From assembly GCA_910583725.1 (NCBI GenBank), contig CAJTXZ010000010.1:1-64000 (forward strand): a stretch of 64,000 nucleotides of DNA. Direction: 5' to 3'. The notes under the pieces were generated by a model. It had not been told where the DNA came from, made no database searches, and saw only the letters and a program-made list of their open reading frames with translations. Source of the DNA: an uncultured Vampirovibrio sp. (GTDB lineage: Bacteria > Cyanobacteriota > Vampirovibrionia > Gastranaerophilales > Gastranaerophilaceae). The first letter of the stretch is position 1, and every line of letters begins with the position of its first letter. The position numbers were made by a program, and so were the translations under genes. Of the stretch, positions 33,560-42,769 are shown piece after piece.

Positions 33560-33592
33560 AAAGACAGTCACATTCGCGGCTGTCTTTTTATT
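33560..33592. terminator. Bidirectional terminator
   Basis: AAAGACAG (33560-33567) pairs with CTGTCTTT (33580-33587), followed by TTATTT on the plus strand and TTTAAATG on the minus strand. It serves the 33018 gene and hisS, which converge here. Confidence 0.85.
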
Positions 33593-33626
33593 TAGAATAT
33601 CACAATAAGCGCAGCCAAGGCCCCTA

Positions 33627-34850
33627 TCATATTTCTTCAACTCTGGTCTGCTCTCCGGAAGCCAAATCCTTAACGGTATAATATCCGCCATTAACTTCAT
33701 CTTCCCCTATAATTAAAGCCTTTTTTGCAATCTTTCCTGCCTTTTCAAGCTGCTTTGCAAACTTCCTGTTTTGAAAATCAAAGTCAGCACTATAGCCCTT
33801 ATCCCTTAATTTATTCACAGCAAGCAAAGCGTCATTTGGCATTGTTGAAACAACAAAGTAATCAAGTTTTTCTTCATCCTGATGTTGAATTAACTCGTAT
33901 AATCTCTCAACACCAAGTGCAAACCCAACAGCAGGCGTCTTATCACCACCAAGCATTTCAACAAGCCCGTCATAACGCCCGCCTCCTGCAACAGCACTCT
34001 GTGCGCCAAGTGCATCACTTTTTATTTCAAAAACAGTTCTGTTATAATAATCAAGCCCCCTTACAAGCATCTTATTTTCTGAATATTTAATACCTAAAAC
34101 ATTCAAATATTCTTTAACCTTATTATAATGTTCTCTGCACTCTTCGCAGATAAAATCACCCGAAATCACATCCTTTATGCCATCTTTTTCAAAAATTGAA
34201 GCACAGTGTTCATTCTTGCAATCAAGCATCCTTAGAGGATTTTTTTCATACCTCACCTTACAATCATCACAAAGTTCATTAAGGTAAGGTTTCAGTACTT
34301 CCTTGATTTTATCCTTATACTTCTGCCTGCATTCAGGACACCCCAAAGAATTTATCTCTGCCTCAAGGTTATTAAGCCCCATCTTATTCAAAAACTTAAT
34401 AGCAAGGGCGATTACTTCACTGTCAGCAGCAGGCTCTGATACTCCAAACATCTCAACCCCTATTTGGTGAAACTGCCTCTGACGGCCCTTTTGCGGCCTT
34501 TCATAGCGAAACATGGGTCCAAAATACCAAAGTTTTACAGGAGCACTTTTTCTATTAAACCCATGTTCAATATACGCCCTTACTACGCCTGCAGTGTTTT
34601 CCGGCCTTAGGGTAATTGAATTTTCATCTTTATTTGCCCCGCCAACAGAAAAAGTATACATTTCTTTATTTACAATATCAGTAGAATCCCCAACTCCTCT
34701 TTTAAAAAGTTCGGTTGCCTCAAATATAGGAGTTCTTATCTCCTTATAGTTTGCAGCCTGAAATAAATCCCTTGCTGTTTTTTCAATCATCTGCCAGGTT
34801 AAAACATCCTCAGGCAATATATCTTTGCAGCCTCTCTGCACTTTAATCAT
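33627..34850 (-). CDS. hisS: Histidyl-tRNA synthetase
   Basis: A class II aminoacyl-tRNA synthetase. VQRGCKDILPED, the motif 2 region YFGPMFRYERPQKGRQRQFH, LVRGLDYYNRTVFEI, GGGRYDGLVEMLGG and GFALGVERLYELI (motif 3) are clear, with an anticodon-binding domain at the end. Unusually, a CxxC-rich insert (CPECRQKY, CDDC, CEEC) lies mid-protein, seen in some HisRS lineages. 407 aa. The leader has a GAGGA Shine-Dalgarno sequence. Confidence 0.96.
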   Translation of the reverse strand: MIKVQRGCKDILPEDVLTWQMIEKTARDLFQAANYKEIRTPIFEATELFKRGVGDSTDIVNKEMYTFSVGGANKDENSITLRPENTAGVVRAYIEHGFNRKSAPVKLWYFGPMFRYERPQKGRQRQFHQIGVEMFGVSEPAADSEVIALAIKFLNKMGLNNLEAEINSLGCPECRQKYKDKIKEVLKPYLNELCDDCKVRYEKNPLRMLDCKNEHCASIFEKDGIKDVISGDFICEECREHYNKVKEYLNVLGIKYSENKMLVRGLDYYNRTVFEIKSDALGAQSAVAGGGRYDGLVEMLGGDKTPAVGFALGVERLYELIQHQDEEKLDYFVVSTMPNDALLAVNKLRDKGYSADFDFQNRKFAKQLEKAGKIAKKALIIGEDEVNGGYYTVKDLASGEQTRVEEI

Positions 34851-34979
34851 AACAAATCCTCATTAATAATTTTCACCCATATTTTACTATAAAAATCCCT
34901 CACACCATCCTAAAACTACAATAACAGTAAAGAAATGTAAAATTTATCACATCAAATATTTTTTAAAATATGTGTATCT

Positions 34980-34985
34980 TATAAT
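34980..34985 (+). promoter_or_regulatory. -10 box of the GT-C membrane protein gene (leaderless start)
   Basis: A perfect TATAAT (34980-34985) is followed by seven bases and the ATG at 34993. This makes the in-frame GTG at 34972, upstream of the box, an unlikely start. Confidence 0.6.
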
Positions 34986-34992
34986 TCAGATA

Positions 34993-36447
34993 ATGATAGA
35001 AAAAATCAAAAATTTTATAGCAGATAACTGGTATTACGCAAGCCTTTGCACAATATTTACAATATGTATATTTTATCGTCTGTTTGCTTATTGTTTATTT
35101 TCGGAATTTTGGCTTGATGAAGCTGCTCTTGCAAGTAATTTTATTAAAAACACAGGTTTCCTATGGATATTTAAACAGCTTGATAATACACAAATTGCAC
35201 CGCCTTTGTTTCTTCTTTTAATAAAAATAACAACTTTGCGATTCGGTGCAATTGAACACAGTCTGAAATTCACTCCATTGATTTCATCTCTGGCTACAAT
35301 TCCTGTTTTTTACTTTCTCTCTATAAAATTTTTCAATACAAAACGTGCAATATTATTATCAAATTTTTTATTTGCTGTTAATTTTATAATGGCCCGCTAC
35401 AGTGGAGAATTTAAACAATATAGTACAGATGTTCTTGTTTTTATGTCAGCCCTCATTATGGCAGATAAAATTACAACAGAAAATTTGTCGAAAATAAAAG
35501 CTATAAAATATGCCATTATATTTACATTATTATTCTTTCTCTCCCAGCCGGTTATTTTTATTTTATGCGGTTTCTTTATCTATAATTTTCTAAAAAATCC
35601 AAAAAAACCATTAACATACATAATAACCGTTATTCCGCTGTTTTTTGCCCTTGTATACCGTGCCTTTCAGCCTTTAGAACTTATGCTAAGAATGAAACAA
35701 TACTGGAGCGACTGTTTCATTGCATTTAATAATTTTAACCGCATAATAAACGAAAATTTTATGTTTTTTACTGACCAAAAACCTTTTTCAGAATTTTTAG
35801 CAATATTTGCAATCATCGGCTTTCCCATCTTAATCTTTAAAAAATCCAAAATAAACAGAATTTTTGCTTTTTCTTTCTTTGGTATCATAATGGCAGGCAT
35901 TCTTCATATATATCCTGTTTATCAGCGCCTAATTTTATTCCTTTTGCCTTTTATAATATTCTCAATCGCTCAATGTATAGATTTTAAAATTAAGCCGGCA
36001 AAATATGATAAAGTATTATCAATGGCTGCTATACTCGTTATAATTGTGTCACTGGTTTTATTTAGATTGTCACTAAAGAAAAACTGCAGAAGATTTATGA
36101 ACGCAGGCCGTGCACAAACAATAGCAGTGTTTTTAAAGGAAAACTTTAATCAAAGTACCGACAATTTAATCCTTAATCCTGGCGCCGATGTGGTTTATAA
36201 ATATTATTCCAGACGGCTCGATATGGGAATCAGCGAAAATAAAATCGTACGAATAAATTTTAGAAATACTGCTGATTTTATAAAAGATATAAAAACCTTA
36301 AAACAAAATGTATTCTACTGGCTTTATATTCCCCATCCTACAGATTACATCCATCTTAAAGCCCTTCTGAATGCAAGCGACATTTATTACTCTATAGATT
36401 TGGCAAACTTTAGACTATATAAAATAAAAATCAAAAATCCTCTATAA
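34993..36447 (+). CDS. GT-C type membrane glycosyltransferase (PMT/ArnT-like)
   Basis: A polytopic membrane protein of 485 aa with about ten hydrophobic segments. The first outer loop has EFWLDEAALASNF, the acidic DE motif that GT39/GT83 (Pmt, ArnT, AglB-like) enzymes use with a polyprenyl-phosphate sugar donor. RYSGEFKQYSTDVLVF fits the second conserved loop. The C-terminal soluble part is about 90 residues. Substrate unknown; protein or lipid glycosylation at the outer face is the likely role. Monocistronic, divergent from hisS. Confidence 0.75.
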   Translation: MIEKIKNFIADNWYYASLCTIFTICIFYRLFAYCLFSEFWLDEAALASNFIKNTGFLWIFKQLDNTQIAPPLFLLLIKITTLRFGAIEHSLKFTPLISSLATIPVFYFLSIKFFNTKRAILLSNFLFAVNFIMARYSGEFKQYSTDVLVFMSALIMADKITTENLSKIKAIKYAIIFTLLFFLSQPVIFILCGFFIYNFLKNPKKPLTYIITVIPLFFALVYRAFQPLELMLRMKQYWSDCFIAFNNFNRIINENFMFFTDQKPFSEFLAIFAIIGFPILIFKKSKINRIFAFSFFGIIMAGILHIYPVYQRLILFLLPFIIFSIAQCIDFKIKPAKYDKVLSMAAILVIIVSLVLFRLSLKKNCRRFMNAGRAQTIAVFLKENFNQSTDNLILNPGADVVYKYYSRRLDMGISENKIVRINFRNTADFIKDIKTLKQNVFYWLYIPHPTDYIHLKALLNASDIYYSIDLANFRLYKIKIKNPL

Positions 36448-36560
36448 AGCCAAAAATTTCTAAACGCCTATAAACTATCAATACCTTGATAACCTAAGAC
36501 ATACCTTAAGCTAGGTTTAAAAATATGGAAAATAACTAGCCTTCAAAATTTTAGCCGTTT

Positions 36561-37659
36561 CTATGATGTGCTCTTTAGCCACTCATCAATAAACTTATCA
36601 ATCTCCCCGTCCATAACAGCATCTACATTCCCAATTTCAGCATTTGTCCTGTGGTCTTTTACAAGCTTATAAGGATGAAAAACATAAGAGCGTATCTGGG
36701 AGCCGAAATTTATATCCATGTTTTCGCCCTTAATATCTGAAAGCTTTTTCTCATGCTCCATCTGTCTCATCAATAAAAGCCTTGAAGCAAGCATGGAAAG
36801 CGCTGTTTCTTTATTCTGTAGCTGTGACCTTTCCTGTTGGCACTTTACAACAATACCTGTCGGTTTATGATAAATCCGAACAGCCGTCTCCACTTTGTTG
36901 ACATTCTGCCCGCCGGCCCCGCCTGAGCGCATTGTTTCAACCTCAATATCATCAGGGGGAATTGTAATCTTTTTTTCAAAATCTTCGATAACAGGCATAA
37001 TTTCAACACTGGCAAAACTTGTCTGCCTTTTGCCGTTTGCATTAAACGGCGAAATTCGAACAAGCCTGTGCACCCCTTTTTCAGCCTTCAAATAACCATA
37101 TGCAAACTTGCCTTCAATCTTAACAGATGCTGATTTTATCCCGGCCTCATCCCCGTCTGATTTATCAACCAGAGAGGCTTTATACCCATGCTTTTCAGCC
37201 CACCTTAAATACATGCGAAGAAGCATATTAGCCCAGTCCATAGCATCCACACCGCCAGCTCCCGCATTAATACTTAAAATCGCACTATCAGTATCATATT
37301 CACCTGAAAGCATTTTTTGAATCTCAAATTTATCAAGTTCTTCATTAAGCAAAGCAAGGCTGCTAAATCCTTCACCCATAAGAGCTTCATCATCAAGTTC
37401 AAGGCTTATTTCAGCATCATCCAAAGTCCTCTGCCACAAAGCCGCCGTCTCAATTAATGATTTTATTTCCTTTTGCTCCTTAAGATATTTTGAAGCCTCA
37501 TCCTGATTATCCCAAATAGAAGGATTCTCAAGTTTTTTTGACAAATCATCGAGTTTTATATTAAGAGCCTCAAGGTCAAAGATACCTCACAGACTGCATT
37601 ACACGCTCTTTAAGCTTACTGAGTTTTTCTTTTAAAAGTTCTTTAATATCTTCATGCAT
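36561..37659 (-). CDS. prfB: Peptide chain release factor 2, with programmed +1 frameshift
   Basis: RF2 recognises UGA and UAA stops. The first frame starts at the ATG at 37659 and encodes 27 residues ending SVRYL before an in-frame TGA (37578-37576). The shift site is TATCTTTGAC, preceded by AGG as an internal Shine-Dalgarno element. Skipping one base continues DLEALNIKLDDLSKKLENP and the rest. The codon-recognition motif is RISPFNANGKRQTSF (SPF) and the catalytic loop is RSGGAGGQNVNKVET (GGQ). The frameshift gives the usual autoregulation by RF2 level. TAAAAT 6 nt before the ATG suggests a leaderless start. Confidence 0.95.
37575..37590 (-). promoter_or_regulatory. prfB programmed +1 frameshift site
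   Basis: On the minus strand AGG TAT CTT TGA C: slippery CTT-TGA with an AGG Shine-Dalgarno-like element 3 nt before CTT. This is the classic RF2 recoding signal, with a shorter SD element than the common AGGGGG. Confidence 0.92.
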
Positions 37660-37721
37660 AAAAAAATTTTACTATAAATATTATTTCTTAGTATATTTTT
37701 TAATGTGTTTTTGATAAAATT

Positions 37722-37730
37722 ATCTAGGTT
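37722..37730 (+). promoter_or_regulatory. Extended -10 promoter of apt
   Basis: TGA-TAAAAT (37722-37730) precedes the apt ATG by about 25 nt, giving a short leader with GGAG as Shine-Dalgarno sequence. Confidence 0.5.
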
Positions 37731-37755
37731 TTAAGCATAAATTTTGGAGCAAATA

Positions 37756-38271
37756 ATGGAAGATATCAAAAAGATGATTAGAGATATTCCTGATTTTCCG
37801 CAAAAAGGAATAATTTTCAGGGATATTACAACAGCTGTAAAAGACTCAAAAACAATGAAAAAAATCATTGATTATATCGTAGAACAATTTAAAGACGAAA
37901 AAATCGACTATGTTGCAGGAATTGAATCAAGAGGATTTATTTTTGGCATGCCGGTTGCATATTCTCTTGGCTGCGGCTTTATTCCTATAAGAAAACCGGG
38001 TAAATTGCCTGCAGAAACCATTTCTATAGAATATGAATTAGAATACGGAAAAGATAAAATCGAAATCCACAAAGATGCAATCGAAAAAGGCAAAAAAGTT
38101 CTTTTAATCGACGACCTCCTTGCAACAGGCGGCACTGCAGCAGCTGCTGCAAAATTAATCCAGCAGGTAGGGGAACTTAAAGGCATAGGTTTTGTAATAG
38201 AGCTAACTGCCCTTAAAGGCAGAGAAAAACTTCCAAAAGATGTTAAGGTTGTCTCAATGGCAAAATATTAA
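37756..38271 (+). CDS. apt: Adenine phosphoribosyltransferase
   Basis: Converts adenine and PRPP to AMP in purine salvage. IRDIPDFPQKGIIFRDIT at the start, GIESRGFIFGMPVAY, RKPGKLPAETISIEYELEYG and the PRPP loop VLLIDDLLATGGTA are canonical. 171 aa. The ATG at 37756 follows GGAG; the TTG at 37744 in the longer frame overlaps that Shine-Dalgarno sequence. Confidence 0.95.
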   Translation: MEDIKKMIRDIPDFPQKGIIFRDITTAVKDSKTMKKIIDYIVEQFKDEKIDYVAGIESRGFIFGMPVAYSLGCGFIPIRKPGKLPAETISIEYELEYGKDKIEIHKDAIEKGKKVLLIDDLLATGGTAAAAAKLIQQVGELKGIGFVIELTALKGREKLPKDVKVVSMAKY

Positions 38272-38281
38272 AAATTTATAT

Positions 38282-38329
38282 TATAAGCGGGCCGCCTTGG
38301 ATTTTTAATTATCCAAAAGTCCGCTTATA
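38282..38329 (+). terminator. Long hairpin after apt
   Basis: TATAAGCGG (38282-38290) pairs with CCGCTTATA (38321-38329), and inside it TTGGAT (38297-38302) pairs with ATCCAA (38311-38316). The T tract is poor, so it may be a terminator, a processing site or a repeat element. Confidence 0.5.
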
Positions 38330-38393
38330 TTAACCTTAACCGTCAAGATAATAAAATCCCCAAAATTAAGAAAGGAATATATAGGCACAAAAA

Positions 38394-39371
38394 ATGCTTG
38401 TAAGACTGATATACCCCACAGATTGGAGCTTATCGTTTAAACAGATACCAGGGTTTGAAACAACCTCAAAAACAACAATAGGAAAAGTAACATTCGCAAC
38501 CGATATGGTTGAAGAAGCCGATTTAGCCGTAATTGTAAACTTTAGCCCATATAATCTTAAAATGAAAGCAAAAGAAGCCTGGATATTTCATCATGAGCCA
38601 GGCAACTATAAATACTTCGGGCACTGGCAAAAAGCTTATCCCTTTGCAGACAGGGTTTTTGGAAGTTGGAATCCTCTAAATGAAAGAAAAAAAGGCAGCC
38701 TTAAAAACCTTACAAGAGAGCAGGCTTCAATTTTCTGGCAATGCCCGAACTCATATGATTTTTATAAAAACCTCCACCACCCTGAAAAAACCTGTACACT
38801 TTCTGCCATAACAAGCTCCAAAAAAAATTTTGAAGGCCACAAAGAAAGACTCGAATTCTTATTCGGACTAAAAGAAGAGCTCAAAAACACAGACTACGCC
38901 TTCGATATAAAAGGCAGAGGAATTTCAGAATTTAATTCAAAAGACGAAATCTTAATACCCTCAAAATACACACTCGCCATTGAAAACACATCAGAGCCGC
39001 ATTATTTTACAGAAAAAATAACAGACGCATTTTTGTGCAGCGCAATGCCAATATATTTTGGTGCACCGAATATTTTTGAATATTTCCCAAAAAATTCCCT
39101 AATTCAGCTTGAAGATTTAGATATAAAAAAGGCTAAAGAAATAATAAAATTCACAATTGATAATAATTTATACGAAAAAAATTATCAAAACATTTTAATG
39201 GCAAAAAATATGGTGCTTAACAAGTATAATTTCTTTATGAACTTAATTGAAAAAATCGCAGAATTTGATATCCAAAACAAACCAATAAAAGAAATTTTTA
39301 TCCCAAAAAGACACCAGATGAGACACCCTGTTTTATCAAAGATTAAAAACAAAATAAAAGGAATAAGCTAG
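38394..39371 (+). CDS. Glycosyltransferase family 10 (fucosyltransferase-like)
   Basis: The GT10 core is clear: YTLAIENTSEPHYFTEKITD, then AFLCSAMPIYFGAPNIFEYF and PKNSLIQLEDL, the GDP-fucose-binding region of alpha-1,3/4-fucosyltransferases. WIFHHEPGNYKYFG lies in the N-terminal acceptor half. No membrane anchor is visible; 325 aa. The next gene, flhB/sctU, begins one base after its stop, so the two are co-transcribed. The substrate may be a surface glycan or flagellar/secreted protein; that is inferred from context. Confidence 0.85.
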   Translation: MLVRLIYPTDWSLSFKQIPGFETTSKTTIGKVTFATDMVEEADLAVIVNFSPYNLKMKAKEAWIFHHEPGNYKYFGHWQKAYPFADRVFGSWNPLNERKKGSLKNLTREQASIFWQCPNSYDFYKNLHHPEKTCTLSAITSSKKNFEGHKERLEFLFGLKEELKNTDYAFDIKGRGISEFNSKDEILIPSKYTLAIENTSEPHYFTEKITDAFLCSAMPIYFGAPNIFEYFPKNSLIQLEDLDIKKAKEIIKFTIDNNLYEKNYQNILMAKNMVLNKYNFFMNLIEKIAEFDIQNKPIKEIFIPKRHQMRHPVLSKIKNKIKGIS

Positions 39372-40484
39372 ATGGGTGATGAAGATAAACAATTTGAAGC
39401 CTCCCAACAAAAACTGCAAAAGGCACGAAAAGAAGGTCAGGTTGTTAAATCAAAAGATTTTTCAACCGCAATCGCCCTTATTGTAATGTTTTCAGCCATT
39501 TATGCACTTGGCCCCTTTATTTGGAATCAGATATCGCTTCTTTATGCAAAATTGTATGAGCAAATACCAAACGCCCACCTTGAAAAAATAGGCTATATGT
39601 ACATTTTAACCTCTACACTCATACCAACATTTTTAATCATCCTGCCAATACTTGTCCTTGCAGGCATTATGGGTATTATGGGAGATTTAATTCAGGTTGG
39701 CCCCTTATTTACAATGACACCCCTTATGCCAAAACCCGATAAATTAAACCCGACAAAATATTTTAAAAATTTAATAAGCCCAAAAACAATGTTTGAATTG
39801 ATTAAAAACATTGCAAAAGTTGCAATATTAGGACTTATCGGCTGGGTTGTCTACCTGGAACATTTTCCTGAAATCCTTCTCCTTGCTGCGGTTGATAACC
39901 AGTTTGCAACCTTAATTGCCTTTGGTAAATTAATTGTTGATTTTATTATAAAGGCAGGAATTGCATTTTTAATAATTGCAGCGGCAGATTACGGCGTTAC
40001 AAAATGGAAATTTATGCAAGATCAAAAAATGTCCTTCAAAGAGGTAAAAGATGAATACAAAAACTCTGAAGGCGACCCTCATGTTAAGGCTGCATTAAGA
40101 CAAAAAAGGCAGCAATTACTACAAAAATCAATGATGGATATGGTTCCTGAATCAGATTTTGTAGTCACAAACCCGACACACATTGCCTGTGCGCTTAAAT
40201 ATGACGCAGAAACAATGGAATCTCCTAAGCTTTTAGCTAAAGGTACAGAGCTTTTTGCTAAAAAAATTAAAGAAATAGCACAGGAACACGACATTCCTGT
40301 CATTGAAAACCCGCCCGTTGCAAGGGCAATATTTAGAATGGTCGAAATTAATCAGGAAGTTCCGCCTGATTTATATAAGGCTGTCGCTGAAATTTTGATA
40401 TTTGTTTACAATTTGAAAAAGAAAAACCCGCCAAATAAGCCAAATAACAAGCCCGACAACAAAACCCGGCAGCCTGAAAAATAA
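39372..40484 (+). CDS. flhB: FlhB/SctU family export apparatus switch protein
   Basis: The switch subunit of the flagellar or injectisome type III export gate. The N-terminus (QFEASQQKLQKARKEGQVVK) is the amphipathic FlhB start; four transmembrane segments follow. The cytoplasmic part has the autocleavage motif NPTH (Asn267-Pro268), then IACALKYD, and VIENPPVARAIFR. The tail is Pro/Asn/Lys-rich. 370 aa. No other flagellar or T3SS gene is in the window, so which system it serves is unclear. Confidence 0.9.
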   Translation: MGDEDKQFEASQQKLQKARKEGQVVKSKDFSTAIALIVMFSAIYALGPFIWNQISLLYAKLYEQIPNAHLEKIGYMYILTSTLIPTFLIILPILVLAGIMGIMGDLIQVGPLFTMTPLMPKPDKLNPTKYFKNLISPKTMFELIKNIAKVAILGLIGWVVYLEHFPEILLLAAVDNQFATLIAFGKLIVDFIIKAGIAFLIIAAADYGVTKWKFMQDQKMSFKEVKDEYKNSEGDPHVKAALRQKRQQLLQKSMMDMVPESDFVVTNPTHIACALKYDAETMESPKLLAKGTELFAKKIKEIAQEHDIPVIENPPVARAIFRMVEINQEVPPDLYKAVAEILIFVYNLKKKNPPNKPNNKPDNKTRQPEK

Positions 40485-40821
40485 CCGCCACAAAAGTATA
40501 TTTTATTTCAGCCCAAAACCAGTGGGCAGCCCGCAGGAGCAAAAAAAGAAAAAGGTATAACAGGCGCCATAGCAGCCATTATACCTTCTTAGGATAAAAT
40601 CTATATCATAATGGAGGAAGGAGTGGAAAAGAGAAGAACTAACCACTTATATAATTCCACATTTAAAATATATATAACATATATATCATTTATATATTAA
40701 TATTTGTTACAATATGCCGGTAAAAATTAGCCAACTAGCAAAAAATAATTTTCACGCGTTTTAATAAAATTGCATTAACAAAATATTCAATTTTTATTAG
40801 CTGAAAAGGAGAAAATAAGAA
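40485..40821. other. Intergenic region with a terminator-like hairpin
   Basis: AAGGTATAA (40552-40560) pairs with TTATACCTT (40579-40587), a 9-bp stem after flhB; the T tract is weak. The rest is AT-rich, ending in an AAAAGGAG Shine-Dalgarno sequence for the 40822 gene. No ORF is seen. Confidence 0.5.
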
Positions 40822-41487
40822 ATGAGAATAAGCTCAAACTATAATAATTACAATGCGTTTCAGGTTAAGAATAATGTTAGGCAAAACAACGCAAAACAAA
40901 ACAGCGGGCCAAGTTTTGGAAAGTTTTTCTATATGGAGAGCGTATCACCAGAAAAAATAGCTAAATTATTCGGCGGACAAAAAGTTGTTGATTTATTAGA
41001 AAGAATTTCAGACGAAAAAAAATTAACCGTGCAGTTTGCAAATGAGCTCTATAGGCGTGGCAAAGAAGGCAGTGCTATTTGGGGCGCAAGTGTATTTGTA
41101 ATTGATAAAACACCTGCTAAAGGACAGCAAAAAGTGAAAGTTATGCATATTGCCGATGAAAGAACTATGCCTTCAAAACTTGTTCAAGAAGAATATGAAA
41201 AGATGCAAAAAGCCAATCCGGAACTAGATAAAGCAAGCGTTCTAAAGAAACTTGCCGATACAGTTTCAGAATTGCAAGAGAAAAAACTTGTAGAGCGTGT
41301 AATTGATTCCATAATATATTGCAGGGCAAGAACAACCAATGGATTAATTGGAGCCCAAATAGCCGGCAAAGAAGCCAAAAAACTTTATGGCGAAGAACTT
41401 GCAACCAAAATATCAGACAAACTAATGGACCCGACTTTCATACAAACGGACGCACTGGCAGAAGCCACCAAATATAATAACCTTTAA
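40822..41487 (+). CDS. Protein with Asn-rich PSFGK N-terminus, unknown function
   Basis: Not recognised as an enzyme. The first 35 residues are Asn/Gln-rich and disordered (SSNYNNYNAFQVKNNVRQ, then GPSFGKF). I associate such Asn-rich N-termini ending in a PSFG motif with many proteins of gut Melainabacteria, where they might be a sorting or interaction tag. The rest (about 185 residues) is helical and charged with no known motif. 221 aa, monocistronic, strong Shine-Dalgarno sequence, own terminator. Confidence 0.7.
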   Translation: MRISSNYNNYNAFQVKNNVRQNNAKQNSGPSFGKFFYMESVSPEKIAKLFGGQKVVDLLERISDEKKLTVQFANELYRRGKEGSAIWGASVFVIDKTPAKGQQKVKVMHIADERTMPSKLVQEEYEKMQKANPELDKASVLKKLADTVSELQEKKLVERVIDSIIYCRARTTNGLIGAQIAGKEAKKLYGEELATKISDKLMDPTFIQTDALAEATKYNNL

Positions 41488-41513
41488 AATAAATTTCAAA
41501 TCAAGTTTTTAAT

Positions 41514-41550
41514 AAAAGAGTTTTGATGAAAACAAAACTCTTTTATTTTA
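41514..41550 (+). terminator. Terminator after the 40822 gene
   Basis: AAAAGAGTTTT (41514-41524) pairs with AAAACTCTTTT (41534-41544), followed by ATTTTAT. Confidence 0.85.
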
Positions 41551-41708
41551 TAGAGGTGCACCATACAACACTATTTCTAATTATAGATTACACCATTGAC
41601 TGCAACAATAAATTCCCGGCCAAAATACTATAAACTAAAATCATACAGCAAATATCATAAAAATCACTACCGCGGGCTCTTTTGCAAACTTGCAAACCAA
41701 ACCGCACA

Positions 41709-42578
41709 CTACCCGCACAATTTTTCAAGTGCTGCAATCTTCATCTTGTCAGTATTTGGCGCCTTGCCTGTCCAAATCTCAAACGCCCTTGCGCCCTGAT
41801 GTACAAGCATATCAATCCCGCCAATACACTTTTTGCCCGCCTTTTCAGCCTGTCTTATTAATTTTGTCTTCAAAGGATTGTACACAATATCATAAATAAC
41901 CCCGTCATTAGAAAGTGTTCTTATGGTATTATCGCCAATTGGGCTCTCATCAATATACTTGCCCTTCATACCTAAAGGCGTTGTGTTCACTACAATTGAA
42001 AACTCTTCAAGCGACGTTAAAAACTCATTCTGCACAAGATTTATTTTTATGTCTGGAAATTTCTGCCTGAAACTTTCTGCCGTCCTGTGTGAATCAATAA
42101 TATTCCTTGTATACAGACTAATTTCAACTATACCAAGGCTTTTTAAGCCCACAATAACAGCTCTTGAAGCACCGCCCGTGCCAAGAATTGCCGCCTTTTT
42201 ACCATTTAAATCTATCTTTTCTATCGGCTTTATAAAGCCATAAACATCCGTATTAAAGCCTTCTAAGGACTTATCTTCAAGAATTCTTACCGTATTAACA
42301 GACCCTGCCAAATTCGCATATTCATCCACCTTTGATAAAAAAAGTGAAACCGGCACCTTATGCGGAATAGTGACATTAAAACCGAAAAAATTATCCCTCT
42401 TTAGCATTTTAATTCTGTCAATCAAATCTTCCGGACTCGTTTCAAGCAGCTGATACTCCCCGCAAAGCCCCAAAGAATCTAGCGCCGCTCTGTGCATAAC
42501 AGGGCTTAATGAGTGCCCGAGCGGGTATCCGATAATTCCAAATTTATAATATGTATCTTTATTACTGTTTTCTTCCAT
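41709..42578 (-). CDS. aroE: Shikimate dehydrogenase
   Basis: Reduces 3-dehydroshikimate with NADPH in the aromatic amino acid pathway. FGIIGYPLGHSLSPVMH, FNVTIPHKVPV (catalytic Lys), EGFNTDVYGF (Asp), the Rossmann loop ILGTGGASRAVIVGL and VVNTTPLGM are standard. 289 aa. A GGGAAG Shine-Dalgarno sequence precedes it. It is alone between topA (same strand, 190 nt upstream) and the converging 40822 gene. Confidence 0.96.
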   Translation of the reverse strand: MEENSNKDTYYKFGIIGYPLGHSLSPVMHRAALDSLGLCGEYQLLETSPEDLIDRIKMLKRDNFFGFNVTIPHKVPVSLFLSKVDEYANLAGSVNTVRILEDKSLEGFNTDVYGFIKPIEKIDLNGKKAAILGTGGASRAVIVGLKSLGIVEISLYTRNIIDSHRTAESFRQKFPDIKINLVQNEFLTSLEEFSIVVNTTPLGMKGKYIDESPIGDNTIRTLSNDGVIYDIVYNPLKTKLIRQAEKAGKKCIGGIDMLVHQGARAFEIWTGKAPNTDKMKIAALEKLCG

Positions 42579-42769
42579 CTTCCCTTACTCTTTTAGTGTA
42601 TAATTACCCCGATATCCCTTCTGCAAGGACTTTACAATACCCAGGCTGCGCGATTTTCCTGTCACATCTGGCCGCAAGGCCTGCATACCTTTTAATAGGC
42701 AGCTAATAAGCTTATCCATCAAGATTTTTCAAATTCCACACGCCGTAAAACCCTTTATAGAAGATAATT

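Noticed and set aside
34972..34992. Upstream GTG start for the GT-C gene
   Set aside because: The TATAAT box lies downstream of it; the ATG at 34993 fits the promoter and the hydrophobic N-terminus.
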